Below are positions 48,900-62,040 of a DNA stretch of 64,000 nt, in pieces. The position numbers and the translations under genes are program-made. The first letter of the stretch is position 1. Each line of letters starts with the position of its first letter. A model generated the notes under the pieces. It was not told the origin of the DNA. It saw only the letters and a program-made list of their open reading frames with translations, and did no database searches. Source of the stretch: Dichetophora obliterata (lineage: Eukaryota; Arthropoda; Insecta; Diptera; Sciomyzidae); NCBI GenBank assembly GCA_963920525.1, contig OY986439.1, positions 45,495,193-45,559,192 of the forward strand, read 5' to 3'.

Positions 48900-51800
48900 T
48901 CTGTGTTTTTATTTTCAGTTATTTATTTTCACCTCGTCTTGCAACTTTAATATTTTTAATAATTTTAAAAAGGTTACGTTTTCAGATTTCATCAGATTTC
49001 TTAGAAATTTTAAAATCTAATTAGAAGATCTACTCAGATATCTAAATGGGCTTAAATGGTTAAACGAGTCTGAAAAGAGGAAGCCTCTTCAACCTTACTC
49101 AAACTGTGCTTGAAACCTGAACAAATTTATGATTTCGGTAAAAAATAAAAAGTTTTTTATAAGCTAAAGATAAAGGTATTAACGATATTTTAATGGACAT
49201 AAAAAATAAATCAATATAACACTTTTTTACTTTATAATACAAAAAAAAATTGTTTCAAAATTATGTTTTTTTCCAAAATGTGTTGGTAAAATCAGCCTTA
49301 AAAAATTGCGTAAAATCTCAAAACAGTTCAAAATTTACTTAAGAAAATGTTTATGTTTTATCATTAAAAAATCTTTTATTTTCTTTTATAGGTATTGTTG
49401 ATAAGTTTTACTGGAATAAGAATTTTACAAACATTTTTTTTAAGACCAACGCTCATTTATACAGTACAAATGGTATAGAAAAAACAAATTACATCTTTAA
49501 AAAAGGCAAATTGCACTACACGTTTTTAAGCGAGTTTGACAAACATAAGTTTTTTAAGCATACTCTACCGTTACTTTGACTGTGCTAGTTCAATTAAAAA
49601 AATAAATAAAACATATGTTTATTACGCGAGGTTCACTCTCAAATTTTCTACTACGCTCCTAGACCACACACAGTTGCAATGATCTAATTAAATGGAATAA
49701 AATCAATAAGATTGCTTTAAAGTTTTTTCCAAAAAGACGGTCTTATTAAAACCATAGAGAATATTTTCTTAAAACCTTGTAATTTTTCGTTAGTGAAATC
49801 ATATAGTTTTAAGAAGAATCTTATTGTTTTCGAGAAGAAAACTTTTTAAAACTATAAAAAATCTTATTAAGAATATGTGATTTTCTTATTAATTTTAAAA
49901 GTTATCTTTTTGTTACTTAATAGTGCAATCTCATTAATTTGATTTCTTTTTGAAATTGAATAAGTGAAGCTTTTTAAAGCAAAATTAAATCTTAGAAACA
50001 GAATCTTTCACCTGAAAATATACGCGCTTTCAATTGCCCATAAAGTTATGGAAACAAAACATTTTTTAATAATTTATTAGAATTTTTTAGGTAATAAAAT
50101 AGAAATGTTTATATAATTAAAAAACCTGGAAAAATAAAGAATACTTTAATTTTCAGAATAAATATAATGATATCTTGTTACTTTTATTGGGCACCGAGTT
50201 TTTTTGTTGTTACATAGCTATTGCATTTTTTATATAAATTTATTCTATTTTTTTTCCATTCCTTCAAGTCAGCTTTGAATTTGACTGTGCTTCCAAAGTA
50301 TCCGAATTTTTAACAAGCCCGTAACTAATTGGTTTATTTTGTAAAACGCACGGAATCATCTTACTTTTGATTTTTTGTCATTTCCATATGAATTAGAACC
50401 AACCCTCTCTCTCACACGGAAATTTTCCTGTAAACTTTATTTCCAGTTAAAAAAAATCTAACGCAAGTGACTGCGTTCGTTTTACATAATAAGGGCATAA
50501 CATAAGCTTCTTTATAATTCGTAATCTTCAAGAATATAGGTACTTCACAACCACAACCAAGCTTATGAATGAAAGTAAATGTTATATTTAGGGTATTCAC
50601 AAGGAGTGCTATCATGTCATATTGTCCTAAGATTTTACAACTAAAATTTACGAGAAAAAAAAATGAAAATAAGAAACAGCCGTTTAATTACGACACTTAA
50701 ACATTGCTTTCAGAGTTGTAATATATTAGTACTTTTTTATATGGAAGGCAACAATGAAATGTTTAAACTAGTGAAAAATCCCGAGCATGGTTCTTTTCGC
50801 TTTCTTTGGTCTTTACTTCATTTAAGAGTTATTAAAACAAAAAACAATCCACAACTAAATTGTGGAAAACGTGGAATTAAAGGTCAGGAACAACTGAGGG
50901 CTGGACATGCTTGCCAAGTTTAAGGCATAACACTATCCTCAACTTAAAACTAATTCAAATTGTCTTTCACGTTTGTTCCGCCAAACCGATAATTAATGTA
51001 TGGTTCCAATCAATTCTTCCTCTGACCTCTGATAACCTATCCCTTTTATTTCAGGTCAAATACCAAACGTTGTTTGTATAAAACACATGCCATGGTTCTT
51101 TGATCTTTTTAAAGTAAGAAAGAAATTATAAAAATATTTTCTTCGTAGACTTAAGTGGTTTCTTCATAAACTTTAGTGAGATGACATGTTTACTAAAAAA
51201 ATTTCCATATCAAAAAGATTTTCTTTTCAGCTTAAAATGGTTTCTTCCTAAACTTTGGTGTTAAAAATATTTTCACATCATTTCTTTAATTCACTAACAA
51301 ATCTAATTAAGCAATGTGTGATCAGTTTTAATAAGATTTTCTCTATAGAATTACAAAAAATGTTTTCTTGTTGGGTACTATTAAGAAGAAAACATACTAA
51401 AATAGCTTATTTAGGTAATCTTTTTGATTTGAAGTGGTGGTTTTTAGCTCTGTTTACTTGTAAATTATTATAAATTACAAGTAGAATTTACCTAAGAAAC
51501 TCATTTTGAACATAAGAACTCATTGTGCTTGCTGTGAGAACTTTTTGAAATTAAATTTAAAAAGAAAAACGCATTTATTGCTTTTTACTATTCCTCATCA
51601 TCAGCGCTTGTTCAGGAGCTTAAGGCAACCCCGTTTGAGTTTAATCATGCGATTCAAAAATTTTAGTACCCTTTATTTTATTAAAAAAAAAATAATTTCT
51701 GTGTGAAATGAAAATTTTGTATATTAAGATTGTATTGTGTTTTATTTGATGAACAATATAGATATGTTACCCTTAGCAAAATAAAATCTTTTTAGCTAAG

Positions 51801-51930
51801 CCAAACAGCGGGCGAACAAGGCGCCGTTTTGAAATAATATCGGCTGTACATAGGCCGAACGGTGATTATTCTACAATGAAAAAAACAGCTTTTTTAAATT
51901 TATATCGTACACAAAATATTCTATTGCACC
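48900..51930. other. AT-rich intergenic DNA, no recognised gene
   Basis: Short frames (e.g. 86 codons at 50663, 72 at 51255, 66 at 51506) show no domain, signal peptide or good context. Repeated words of the type TTTTAAGAAGAAAAC near 49800-49900 and 51180-51390 hint at old repeats. Confidence 0.4.
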
Positions 51931-51939
51931 ACACACATA

Positions 51940-52175
51940 TTGCGATACTATTACCATCGGCATCACCATTGGCAGCTTTGAAAAATTTGGTAGCATGCAA
52001 TGGGCGTACAGTTTCAGTTCAAGTTAATTTAGACCTTGTACGGCCGTTGTTCAACATTACTTTTCATCGCTAGGCTTTTTGGATTATTTTAGGCCATGCT
52101 TCACCATTATAAGGCCGTGCGGCCCATGTTCGACCCATGTTCGGACGCTGTTCATCGTCTTATATTTGTACTCGG
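51940..52175 (+). repeat. Dispersed repeat, copy 2 (ACGGCCG/TTCGACC module)
   Basis: Second copy of the repeat at 47090-47380, same order and strand. The small frame at 51876-52073 reads through it and is not a gene. Confidence 0.6.
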
Positions 52176-52179
52176 GATG

Positions 52180-53380
52180 TTTAAAATATTGAGACATTTG
52201 AAATTATTTAGTAAAAGTCACCTTTTTGTGTTTTGAAGATGTAAATTGTTCTATGGTTTTATCATATTGAATTGAATTAGCAATTTAATTTATTTATTTT
52301 TTTTTTCTATTCAACCGATATTGTGATTAAACCATTAAATAGCTCCTGTTTTATTGAAGTTTGAAAATACTTTTACTTATACTTTATTTAGTAGTATATA
52401 AAAACTTTAATTTAGAAAAACTTATTTCAGCTGATGAAGATGATACAGGAATTGTTAGTACAATTTCATATGCAATTACAGTATTTGACAACAAATTCTC
52501 CATACCGTTAGATTTAATGCCCTTAAGAGCATCAATGACTCGAACAATATTAAGACTTTGCACCAAATCTTCTCAGAAGAAATTTGCTAAGAAAAACCAA
52601 CCTTGCAGCTGTGCCATGCATAACACTGAAATTAGTAATATATTTATATTTAATATTGAGCTTTATCAAATATATGTAAATGATATAAGTCCATGTTCGT
52701 CCACAGGGGGAGGCAGGGGGGAAATCGCAGTGAAAACTTTTAAATATCTTAAAACTAAATCAAGAAGTCGTTAGCTACAATTAAAAAATTTTACGGGAGA
52801 GTAAAAAAACTTTATTAATTGTAATTGTAGTTGTAACTTGCGCCCAAACTTAGGGATTGTAGAACTTTTTAATAAAAACGTAGTTTTTAATTGTAGGAGT
52901 GTAAAATTTAGCAGGAACATTTATTTTGATAAGGTGCATCAATAACCAATCAAAAAGTCGACTTTGAATTTATTGTAACTTACGGCTTTTTTAGTTTATA
53001 TGACGATATTTTCATTATATATGTTAATATATGTTAAAATACTTTTTTTAAGGTATATTTATAAATAAAGCTGGGCTAAAGCATGCATGCATTTTAAAAT
53101 AGTATGTTGTACCCGTCGCAGTAAAAAGTAACGGTACCATTTCATTAACTCTTGTTTCACAGGCACTTTTCAATACGTATTCTTACACTCAAAACATTTT
53201 TTGTGTAAATATCACTAATAACGTTCATTCAACGAATTTTATTCGTAGTTTTCAGTCACGAAAGGATTCATAGATTGTACTTAGTTTGGTACATATTACA
53301 AAAATTTTATTCGTATATGTACAAAAACAAATGTACATTGTACGAATATATTTACTTGTAACGAAAAAAAAAACATTCTA
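52180..53380. other. AT-rich DNA with one unrecognised frame
   Basis: A 137-codon frame (52361-52774) starts at TTG, not ATG, has no recognised domain and lacks splice or promoter context. I treat it as probably non-coding. Nothing else is recognised. Confidence 0.35.
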
Positions 53381-53384
53381 TCCG

Positions 53385-53465
53385 AGCTAGGTTTTGAACC
53401 ACGGTTTTTTAGCTTACGGGCCACGTACTCTTTCAGTAGACTGCCGCCGACTGCCGCTTGCAATT
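53385..53465 (-). other. tRNA-like segment (possible SINE head or pseudo-tRNA)
   Basis: The minus strand reads GGCAGTCTACTGAAAGAGTA, then CGTGGCCCGTAAGC, then GTGGTTCAAAACCT, a B-box-like word close to GGTTCRANNCC. The spacing resembles a decayed tRNA or a tRNA-derived SINE head. I cannot fold a convincing full cloverleaf by eye. Confidence 0.25.
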
Positions 53466-53677
53466 GTTCAACAAACCAGGCTGAAAGATTTCGGTTGTAA
53501 ATTTTTTAAACTCAACTAATGCTTCGTACATTCTACGAATAATGCGTACAGTCGGCCAACGAATGAATTTTTTCTACTAATATTAATTTTAATTCGTAAA
53601 AAATAAGAAGCCATTAGTAAATACTACGAATGTAAAGGAAGAAATTACGAATTTATTCGTACGAGAAATTGAGGGTA

Positions 53678-54040
53678 AAGCCTAGTACTCTGGTCGTTTA
53701 CGTGAAATTTCGCTGGCAACAGTTATTTATTTGTTGCGTGAAATTTCTGACTAAAAGTTTGTTGCGAGGAATCCCTATGGCCATTCCAGAGAGACTCAGA
53801 GAATAATTTGGGAGATTTCATATGATAGCTCTCTTTTCACTTCAAAATAAATAGGCAGTACAATTAAATTGTCGTGAAAAAATGTTGCTCAGAAACATGT
53901 TGCGATAATTTCACGCAGCGGAACAGAGTACTGCTCTGGCGAACATGTTGTGAAAATTTACACGCTTGTTTCGCAGCTGTCACTTTTTGTATAGAGATTT
54001 GAGTGGAATTTCACATGAAACTGAACAGAGTACTATGCTT
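53678..54040. mobile_element. 363-bp MITE with TA flanks
   Basis: Left AAAGCCTAGTACTCTG (from TA AAGCC); right reverse-complemented AAAGCATAGTACTCTG; then similar TTACGTGAAATTTC / TTTCATGTGAAATTCC. TA flanks both ends (53676-53677, 54041-54042). An internal CAGAGTACTGCTCTG suggests an earlier nested end. Confidence 0.65.
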
Positions 54041-54059
54041 TAATAAGGAATGATATACC

Positions 54060-56275
54060 TATTAGTCGAATATCATTCTTCGGAGCAATTGATGGTAAAT
54101 GGCATTTAAGCCAATAACACAAATGAACTTGGTCGTTGAGCAAATTTATGTTTTAAAGTAATTAAACACAAGAAGAAAACAAAGTAAAATAAATTTTTAA
54201 AAACAAAAGATTTCCCAAAAGTCAGTTTACAAAAATCGTTTTTCTGTCCTAAAGATGATCCAATTTGGATAAAATTTTAATTTTTCGTAAACTTAATAAA
54301 ATTGCGAACAATCTTGCAGCATTTAAATATGAAAAAGTTGCAGCGATCTAGGCGAGGGAAAAGCTTCTAATTTAAAAGCGAAAAAAAAAATTTGGAAATT
54401 CTGAAAATAGTGGGCTAATTTTATATCAAGCATTATTTTTAAAAAAAATATGTTTGCAAATTCTTGTTAAGAAAACGCTATTAAATTAGAATGTCTTACG
54501 GTCAAAAATTTTTTAGGACTAAAATTTAAATAAGAAACTCGATTTTAAACATTTATTTTATAGATACTTCTTCAAATTTTCGTTTTCTTAACAGGCGTCC
54601 ACCCTTTTGAGAATTTTCTGAATTTTTTCACGTCACGTGCTAGTATTTCATCCAAGATTCAGAATCATTGCAGGGAGGTTCTGGAATATGTTTAGAAAAT
54701 AAATGGAGCCCAAAATTCATCTATACATGTGCTTGGTTTTAAGGTTTTATTCTTTTTTTTTTAAAAAAATATTGGGAAATTTTTAAATTCTTTCGAATAA
54801 GAAATCTCTGGGGCTAAATTGTAATTAATACGATTTTTTAAGGATAAAGGAGGCCTCACATTATTTAATTTACTCAATTACTAAAAACATTTGTTAAAAA
54901 ATTTTTTTTGAAATTACAAGAAAAAAAATTAAATTTGATAATGTTTTGGGCATGATTGGCTTGTTGTTAGGTCCTATGGTGAATAAATTTTTCTCACTTT
55001 GGATTTTTTGTACATTTTTGTCGTATCGTAAAGATATCTCATAATTTTTGGGTTGTGTTCTCAAAATTATCTGTTATATGTTGAGAAAATGCGAAAAATT
55101 TTAAGTAGCTGAAGTTTTTTATTGCTTCAAAAATAGGTAAAACCTTCTTTTCAATCTGTTATGATTTAAATCTCTTGTTCTTGTCGAGATAGCAGCAAAA
55201 AGGGCTTCTCAATAATGAAAATAAAAGATAAGCTGAAAATAAAAGATAAGTAATAAAGTACTGACTTGCAGCTAAAGAATCTTCCCTCAAAGTTTATATG
55301 AGTTTCATAAACTCTAAAAACATGAACAAAATATAAACTCTTTAATGAATGCTTATGTTCGAAAGACTTGTGGAAACAAAAAACAAAAAATACCACAACT
55401 TATGAAACTTATGAAACAAATGAAACTCACAGTAATTCTCAGTTTACAAAAAGTCCTAACAAAACAACAGCTATTCATAAAGGCCATCGTCAAGTGCAAA
55501 ACACTTAAATACTCAAGTAAATTCTATTCTATTCCATTTTCCTCTCCATTTTCTATTCTATACCATATCCACAGAACATAATATCTGCTCACATTGAACT
55601 AAATAAACTGCTCGTATAATAATCTCAATGCTAATTTGTTGATTAGAATGTTGATTTAATGGCTAAGCACAGATTTACACCAATTTATTTTCTACTTCTT
55701 CAGTTTGGCTCCCTAAAACCGTCATAATACGAGACAAAACAGGATAAGGACATCAAGAGTATGCAAATTTGTCTGGGCTCAGCGTAGAAACAAAGAAAGA
55801 TTGGCTGATAAACGATGATCACAAGTTATCCTAGCTTATGTCCAAATACAAGTATGAGCTCACAGACAAAAATGGCTTAAATTTGAGGCTATAAAAACAA
55901 CAGCTTAAAAGTTTTAGAATTGCAGCAAAGGTACATGAAAGGTGAAAGAAAGACCTAAAGTAAGTAGTATATTCGAATAACATGCAGAGGCATAAAGCAG
56001 GATGTGCAAACCGTTATGCAGTTATCACTCTGTGCAAGGAGTTGCCCAACGAATGCTGAGGCGCAACCTAGAACAACAAGAGGATTAAAATTTTGCATTT
56101 TAAACAATGAAAGAGGTATGGGACAGAACGATTTCTTACTTGTGGTTGTAGTTGAACAAAATATCGCATTTGTTAGAGCCATTTATGGCCACTACTTTAA
56201 GGTCTTAAGGTCACAAGCAGGCCAATACAAGGTAATTCCTTGCTACACCAAGCTACCTGCAGCTGCTTAAGTGTC
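54060..56275. other. AT-rich intergenic DNA
   Basis: No domain-bearing ORF. From about 55700 the composition is more mixed, and an 88-codon frame (56004-56270) lacks any recognised feature; it could be leader or spacer sequence. An unresolved possibility is a non-coding exon here. Confidence 0.35.
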
Positions 56276-56340
56276 AAGTGTCAGTCAGTCAGTCACTCAT
56301 TCACTCACTCACTCACTTACCCTCTCTCTCTCTGTCAGTT
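56276..56340. repeat. CAGT/CACT/CTCT simple-sequence run
   Basis: Runs of GTCA, CACT and CT dinucleotides, typical of a degraded microsatellite. Confidence 0.85.
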
Positions 56341-56344
56341 ATAA

Positions 56345-58440
56345 TTTTTTGACCCGCAGGACATTCGGTCGCACATAATCTCACAATTATCAAAAACAAT
56401 TGTCGCTTTGTACGAGCCGTACCGGATTATAATTCTTTTGAAATTTAAATATTTTTCTAGCTGCACAATAAAAGTGAAAGATTAAAATTTTTAAGTAACT
56501 CATCACAACTCATAAGATTCAAAATTTTTGTCCCTTTACAAATTCTGCACAAAAGGGTTTTGTTAATGAAATTTTCCATGTTTTGCTGTTATGTTGGAAT
56601 AACTGTACAGCTACTCAAAGACTAAAGGCTCAAGAAATAAGAGAAAAGAAAATAAAAGGATTCCCACATAGTTGTCGTTTTTTTAAGAATGCCGCCAAAA
56701 CGTTGCGATATTAAAAATTTTTAAGTGCCATAAAAAATTTCTGTTAACTGGTCTGTTTAAGCTTCAAAATTAACAACAAAGTTAGCTTAACATGACGCAG
56801 TTAAATTACATAATTTTTTTTTTTCTTCAATTTAATTACTCCATCACCAAAGAACCCAGCCAAGTTAATAAAAATGTCGTTGAACTAACAATTAATGTCC
56901 CTTTTTTTTCTGTTGCTCTTGTTTTAAATGCTGCGTTTTTTGGTGTTGCTCATAAAAGCCACTAAAAAATAATTAAATAAACATAAAATTTGTTTTTGTA
57001 AACGGGTTTTAGCTCGCAGTAAACTTAACTGGCTGCGAGTGGCTAACATGTGCGAGTCAGTGCTAGTTTAAGTTAGTGCCAAAGGCGGTCTTTAAGTGTT
57101 CTTGTAATGTTCTAATATATATATGTATAAATTTGATATAAAGTAAGCTTTACTATAGAAAATAATTGTATAACGCAAAATGGAAACTAAAGGTGATATC
57201 TTTATTGTGTTTTTTTCTCTTCATTTAACACGTTTAACGCTATGAGAGCAACGAACCTTAACCATGCCTAATTATATCTTTATAATCCAAAATGGCACAT
57301 TTATTGTGTGTATGTTTGTGTCTGCATGTATTTTGAAATTATGAATCAGCAATTATTCACGCATGATATCTAATGTAATGCAAAACAAAACGACAACCAC
57401 AAAATATCTCTAAAAAAATTAATCCCTTTCTTGTATAGAGTAGTTAATACTTAATACTTTTTCGTAATTTAAAATTTGTCAAAAAGACTTTGAAGCATAT
57501 CTTAACATTTAAAATACTTGGTCCTTATGTTAATGGGCAATTTTTTAAACACTTTTTTCAACTTTTATTTTTGCATTTACTGAGAGGCAAAGGTGTCTAG
57601 AATGTTGATGTAACAGGGTTTTGTATCCACGCGTTGCAAAACATGGCTAAATGGCTATTAATTACTATAAATCGTACAATCGAAAAGCTGATTGTTTGAG
57701 CAAAGTTTGTGTGAAACAAAACATTATCAAAAATAAAAGCCTTATGGTGCAGTTTTTACAGTACTTTTCAACATTTCAAAATATTATGGCAATTAATTGT
57801 ATATCTGATCAAAAAAAGTCCTGACGTGACGAAATAAAATCAATTTTAATTTCGTTCGTGTATCGGCTTGGGCTAAGTTTTAACAATGCACACAGGGACG
57901 AATGGCCAAAGTAGGACGACAAAGATGGAAAAAAATTATTTTTTCAAATGTTACCACTAGTGCGCTGAATATGTTCTATGCACATACCAGTCTACAATCA
58001 ACCCAGGAATTATTTTTCTTTCATCACAATTGTCTGTGCGTGCATGCAAATTTGAATTATTATTTCACGCAGCCTTATCGATAAATTACATATGAAAAAT
58101 TGCGCAGCTACTTCATTCGACAATTTTTTTTAATTGGCAGTTTTAAGATTTTTTGTACATAGTTTCAAACATCAGGTATGAAGTTTTATTTTCAATAATT
58201 AAAATTAACTAACGCGCCCAACTGACGTTGTCCTGCCCCAATACAAATAATTTTTTGTGATCGTTTTGTGAATTTGGGAAAAGTATCCAAACAAAATGCA
58301 ATTCGAGCAACAAATGCCAGACGTTTCTTTTTGAAACTTTAATGCGTGACGATCAAAATCGTCTAAAATTAAGCAGTTCTGTTTATTTGTTTGCCATAAA
58401 AGGGGGTGTGACTTATCATCATAAATGCGGAGCAAGATAA
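56345..58440. other. Intergenic DNA, no recognised gene
   Basis: Only short, featureless frames. An ATG with good context (GCAAAATGG) at 57179 opens five codons before a possible GTGATA donor; its phase does not fit the exon-like piece at 62041, so I make no call. Confidence 0.35.
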
Positions 58441-58448
58441 AATCATTA

Positions 58449-59393
58449 GGTCAATTCACAATCTTGTGCATTTGAGATTGCAAATTTGTGTAATTGAAAA
58501 AATTTGCAACCAATTATGAATGGTCTTTTTCAGTTAACTTGCAACACTTTTTGCAAAACATAATGTTTACAGCTGATCGATGAAAAGCAAAATTATTTTA
58601 ATTGGAATTTTTTTAAAAAAAGCTTGAAGGCTTTCTTTATTTTCCATATCAGTTTTACTTTTTTCAGCTATCAGCTGCCAGTGTGCATTTCAGTATTGCA
58701 TACGTATAGTAAATATAAACTATTGGTTTTTAGTGTTGCTTATTTGCAATAACGTATACTATATACTATAGTAAATTCATATAAAAATATGCTTATATAT
58801 ATACATAGTAAACTTATAAACTAAATTTAAGTTTTTCGATTATCTAGTCAAAAACTTTTAAAATCAGTACACGTGAAAGTTTGATGATAAATATCTTTTG
58901 AAAGCTTAATTTAATCACCAAAATATATGATACCATTTTTATAGAGCAGTTAATATTCTGCAAAAATTTGTATTGCGCATTTTATAATAGTCATTTATTG
59001 TCGAGTTATAAAATTCAAAAACAAAAATGAAATATGTCTTAAAATAATCAGACATAATTCTTCAATATCATTCAAATGGTGACGTTTACGGAAAAAATAT
59101 GGGATACCTTTTTGTACATTATTAAATTTCCTACAAAATTCTAGGAAAACATTTTTCTGTACAATCAATTAATGATGAGGTATGAATTTTTCTCTATTCG
59201 ACTGAGAAAAAAAACTGCGATGCGGCTAAAAAAAAAGGTTAAGAGCTCATATTTGGTGAGAATTTTTTTAAGGTGTCTAGCAACCCATTGGACCCTTCCT
59301 ACTGTATATTCTGTTAGTATAAAGTAAAAATATACTGTACCACTTTGCAAATGCTATGATGCAAGACCATTTGCACAGGATTGTGAATAGCCC
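58449..59393. mobile_element. Candidate ~945-bp inverted-repeat element
   Basis: Left GGTCAATTCACAATCTTGTG, right reverse-complemented GGGCTATTCACAATCCTGTG, continuing CAAAT...TTGCA-like. No ORF of note. The duplication is unclear (ATTA on both sides with one base offset). Confidence 0.5.
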
Positions 59394-59859
59394 TATTATA
59401 TATGAGGAACTTGTATAATATGCATTACCAAAGTGTTCATAATGTATAGCAACTGGCGTAAGATGTGTTGATGGGTCATGAGCAATTGATATAAAATTGA
59501 AGAAACCTTTTTTGGGAAAATGAAAGATTTTTGTTATTTTTTTACAAAAGCTTTTTATTTGTATACATATAATAAAAATTTCTTATAAAGTGTAACCTTA
59601 TTACATTCAATATAATTCACTTTATTGTTAACGTTATTTAATATATATATATTAATTATATATATATATAATTATATGTTTACACTTAAACTAGATTGTT
59701 GCCAAAATCTTTAAAATTTTTTCTTTACTCTGCTGCTTCATTTTTTGTAAATTGATCAAAATGAGCTCACCTTTTCAACGCGCCTACTGGCGATTAAACC
59801 CAATCGATAGTTTTTGAGTTATGGATGTGAACGTGTAGGTAATATTTCATACGAACGTC

Positions 59860-60030
59860 AATTTGTGAAAAAATCTACCAACAAAAAGTAGGGGACTCGA
59901 TTTTAACGATAGAGGTATGGTTCCTTTGGCAAATTTTCATGGAATAACCCATAGAATACGAAAATCATAGGGAAATTGTCGAAAAATAAATCGACCCGCC
60001 CTAATATATATATATATATATATATATGTA
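59860..60030 (+). repeat. Dispersed repeat tail ending in (TA)n, copy 1
   Basis: Contains AGGGGACTCGATTTT, AGAGGTATGGTTCC and AATCGACCCGCCCTAATATA, then a (TA)n run (60004-60026). A longer relative is at 62650-62905. A repeat end with a TA microsatellite is a common form of fly retroposed repeats. The family is not identified. Confidence 0.6.
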
Positions 60031-60082
60031 TTTCCAATACGGTAACACTTTTACAAAAACAAATAGATTTACCAATATTATA

Positions 60083-61018
60083 TACAGGGCTGCCAATATT
60101 CGAAGCGCCCATCTGGCAACACTGTAACTTTCCGCAGTGATGCCAAATCGACTAATGACATACCGCGTTTGAAGCGTCATTCCAAGCAAATGTTTACAAT
60201 GGAACAGTACACGCCACGCGAACGCTCTAAAATTGTTGAAATTTACATTGAAGATGACGAGCAATTTTGGCATAAAATTATCATGAGCGATGAAGCTCAT
60301 TTTCAGTTGAACGGAACGGTAAACAAACAAAATTGCCGTATTTATGCCACTGAAAATCCACAAGAGATTCAAGAGGAACCTCTTCACGATGCAAAAGTCA
60401 CTGTTTGGTGCGGCGTTTGTGCTAAAATGCTCATTGGGCCGTTCTTTTTCGAAGATGATAATGGCCACAGAGTTACTGTCAATCAGGAGCGTTATCGCGA
60501 TATGATAAACAATTTTTTCATGCCAATCGTTCGTCGAAAGCGTATCAGGCACTACTGGTTTCAACAAGACGGCGCGCCACCACACACAAGCCGCACTAAA
60601 ATCGATTTTTTGAAGCAATTGTTCCCTGGCCGTTTGATGTCAAAAAATGGTGATTTCGATTGGCCGACAAGATCACCAGATTTAACGCCTCCAGACTTCT
60701 TTTTGTGGGGTTATTTGAAATCAAAGGTTTACGTCAACAAGCCAAAGACCCTAGAAGAGCTGAAAACCAACATCCATCAAGAAATAACCGCCATTCCCAT
60801 CGAAATGTTGAAGAAAACCATGGAAAATGCTGCAAAACGGGCACAATATGTCGTAGATGCCAATGGCGACCATTTACGAGATATCATATTCAAGAAATAA
60901 TGTAAGCAAATCTACTTGAACCCAATTAAATGATATTCATGACGAACAGACAAAAAATTGTGGTTTCTTTGATTTATTTAAAAATAAAATGGGCGCTTCG
61001 AATAGTGGCAGCCCTGTA
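60083..61018 (+). mobile_element. Mariner-like transposon, 932 bp, TA-flanked
   Basis: Element 60085-61016 with TA on each side. Ends read CAGGGCTGCCAATATTCGAA and, reverse-complemented, CAGGGCTGCCACTATTCGAA, continuing GCGCCCAT, so inverted repeats of about 28 bp with one mismatch. It encodes the transposase below. Well-preserved ends suggest a young copy. Confidence 0.9.
60190..60900 (+). CDS. Mariner transposase lacking most of its DNA-binding region
   Basis: The frame is open upstream to 60169, but the first ATG is 60190, giving 236 codons. It starts MFTMEQYTPRERSKIVEIYI, the usual first helix of this transposase type, then passes directly to DDEQFWHKIIMSDEAHFQLN. The catalytic triad is visible: MSDEAHF (first Asp), WFQQDGAPPHTSR (second Asp) and SPDLTPPDFFLWGYLKSKVY (third Asp). 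A KVTVWCGV core strand and the C-terminal helix ending HLRDIIFKK are intact. Relatives are about 340-350 aa, so roughly 110 residues (the rest of the bipartite HTH and linker) are missing in one in-frame deletion. It would probably not bind its ends, though the catalytic fold could be made. The minus-strand 205-codon frame here is a shadow. Confidence 0.85.
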   Translation: MFTMEQYTPRERSKIVEIYIEDDEQFWHKIIMSDEAHFQLNGTVNKQNCRIYATENPQEIQEEPLHDAKVTVWCGVCAKMLIGPFFFEDDNGHRVTVNQERYRDMINNFFMPIVRRKRIRHYWFQQDGAPPHTSRTKIDFLKQLFPGRLMSKNGDFDWPTRSPDLTPPDFFLWGYLKSKVYVNKPKTLEELKTNIHQEITAIPIEMLKKTMENAAKRAQYVVDANGDHLRDIIFKK

Positions 61019-62035
61019 TACTCTTTAATTCATATGTACAAACTGTTTTCTAAATTAGTTCGATGTCATATGCTGACTGTAGCTACAAATAAATATCCAC
61101 AAAAAATTAAAGCTGACTGTACAACAATAACTACTTAACAAATTTACAACAACAACGCAAAGAGAATTACAAGATCCCAACGGTTGCGCAGCGTTAGAGG
61201 GGATAAACCGAATTGGCGGCGTAAAATATACAGCACTTTGCATGCTATATTTTCTGTTTGCCTGCTGTTTCATTAATTTTTTTTTAATTTTTTAACAGTT
61301 TTTTAAGTTTACAATATTACAAGTTTACGAAATATGTTGCAAGTACAAGCACTCGAATTAAATATGTAGCAAATTGATAAAATGCAAATAAAATAAAATA
61401 TTTGCGCTAAAACACGACCGAAATGTGAAACGTCAAAATTTGTAATTGTCAAAATTTCATCGTCCATTTGACATAGCAAAATAGACAAATTTATTTCAAC
61501 ACACACAAATTTTATTTAACTTGATATTTTCTATCCTACCACGACTGATTGACACACAGCCATAGTTGACAACTCTGAATATAAAATGCCGAAGTGGTGA
61601 AAATAAAAAGCCACTGACAAATACAACAAGTATGAAAATTGTCAAACTTTGTTTGACGATATGTAATAAAATAAGAGCATGCATGTAATTATTTGAATGT
61701 TCAACATATGCCTTTATCACAACTTAAAGATGTTAAAATGTTAAAACACTCAATCCATACATTATTTTTCTTGTTTGCAAACGAAGTTCCAGCAGAAAAA
61801 AGAAGAAAAAGAAGAAGATGGATCCATTTTTAAATCTCACCATGAATAGCAGCTGTTTGAGTAAAAGCAAATTTTTCAAAAATGTTGACAAATACAACAA
61901 CTGAAGAAATTGCCAAACTTTAAAGGCATATATATATAAATATAAACCGAATTAATAATAAGTTTTGAATGCAAACATCTTATTGCAACCTAACTTAAGT
62001 ATTTATATACTAACAAACAGATTATATGCATTAAT
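61019..62035. other. AT-rich intergenic DNA
   Basis: No recognised gene or repeat apart from an AAGAAGAAAAAG purine run near 61798. Featureless small frames on the minus strand. Confidence 0.35.
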
Positions 62036-62040
62036 TTCAG

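Noticed and set aside
52361..52774. 137-codon frame as a gene
   Set aside because: No ATG at its start, no domain, no promoter or splice context; random open frame in AT-rich DNA is likely.
60001..60618. 205-codon minus-strand ORF
   Set aside because: Antisense to the mariner transposase, starts in its catalytic region and runs into a (TA)n tract; no family features.
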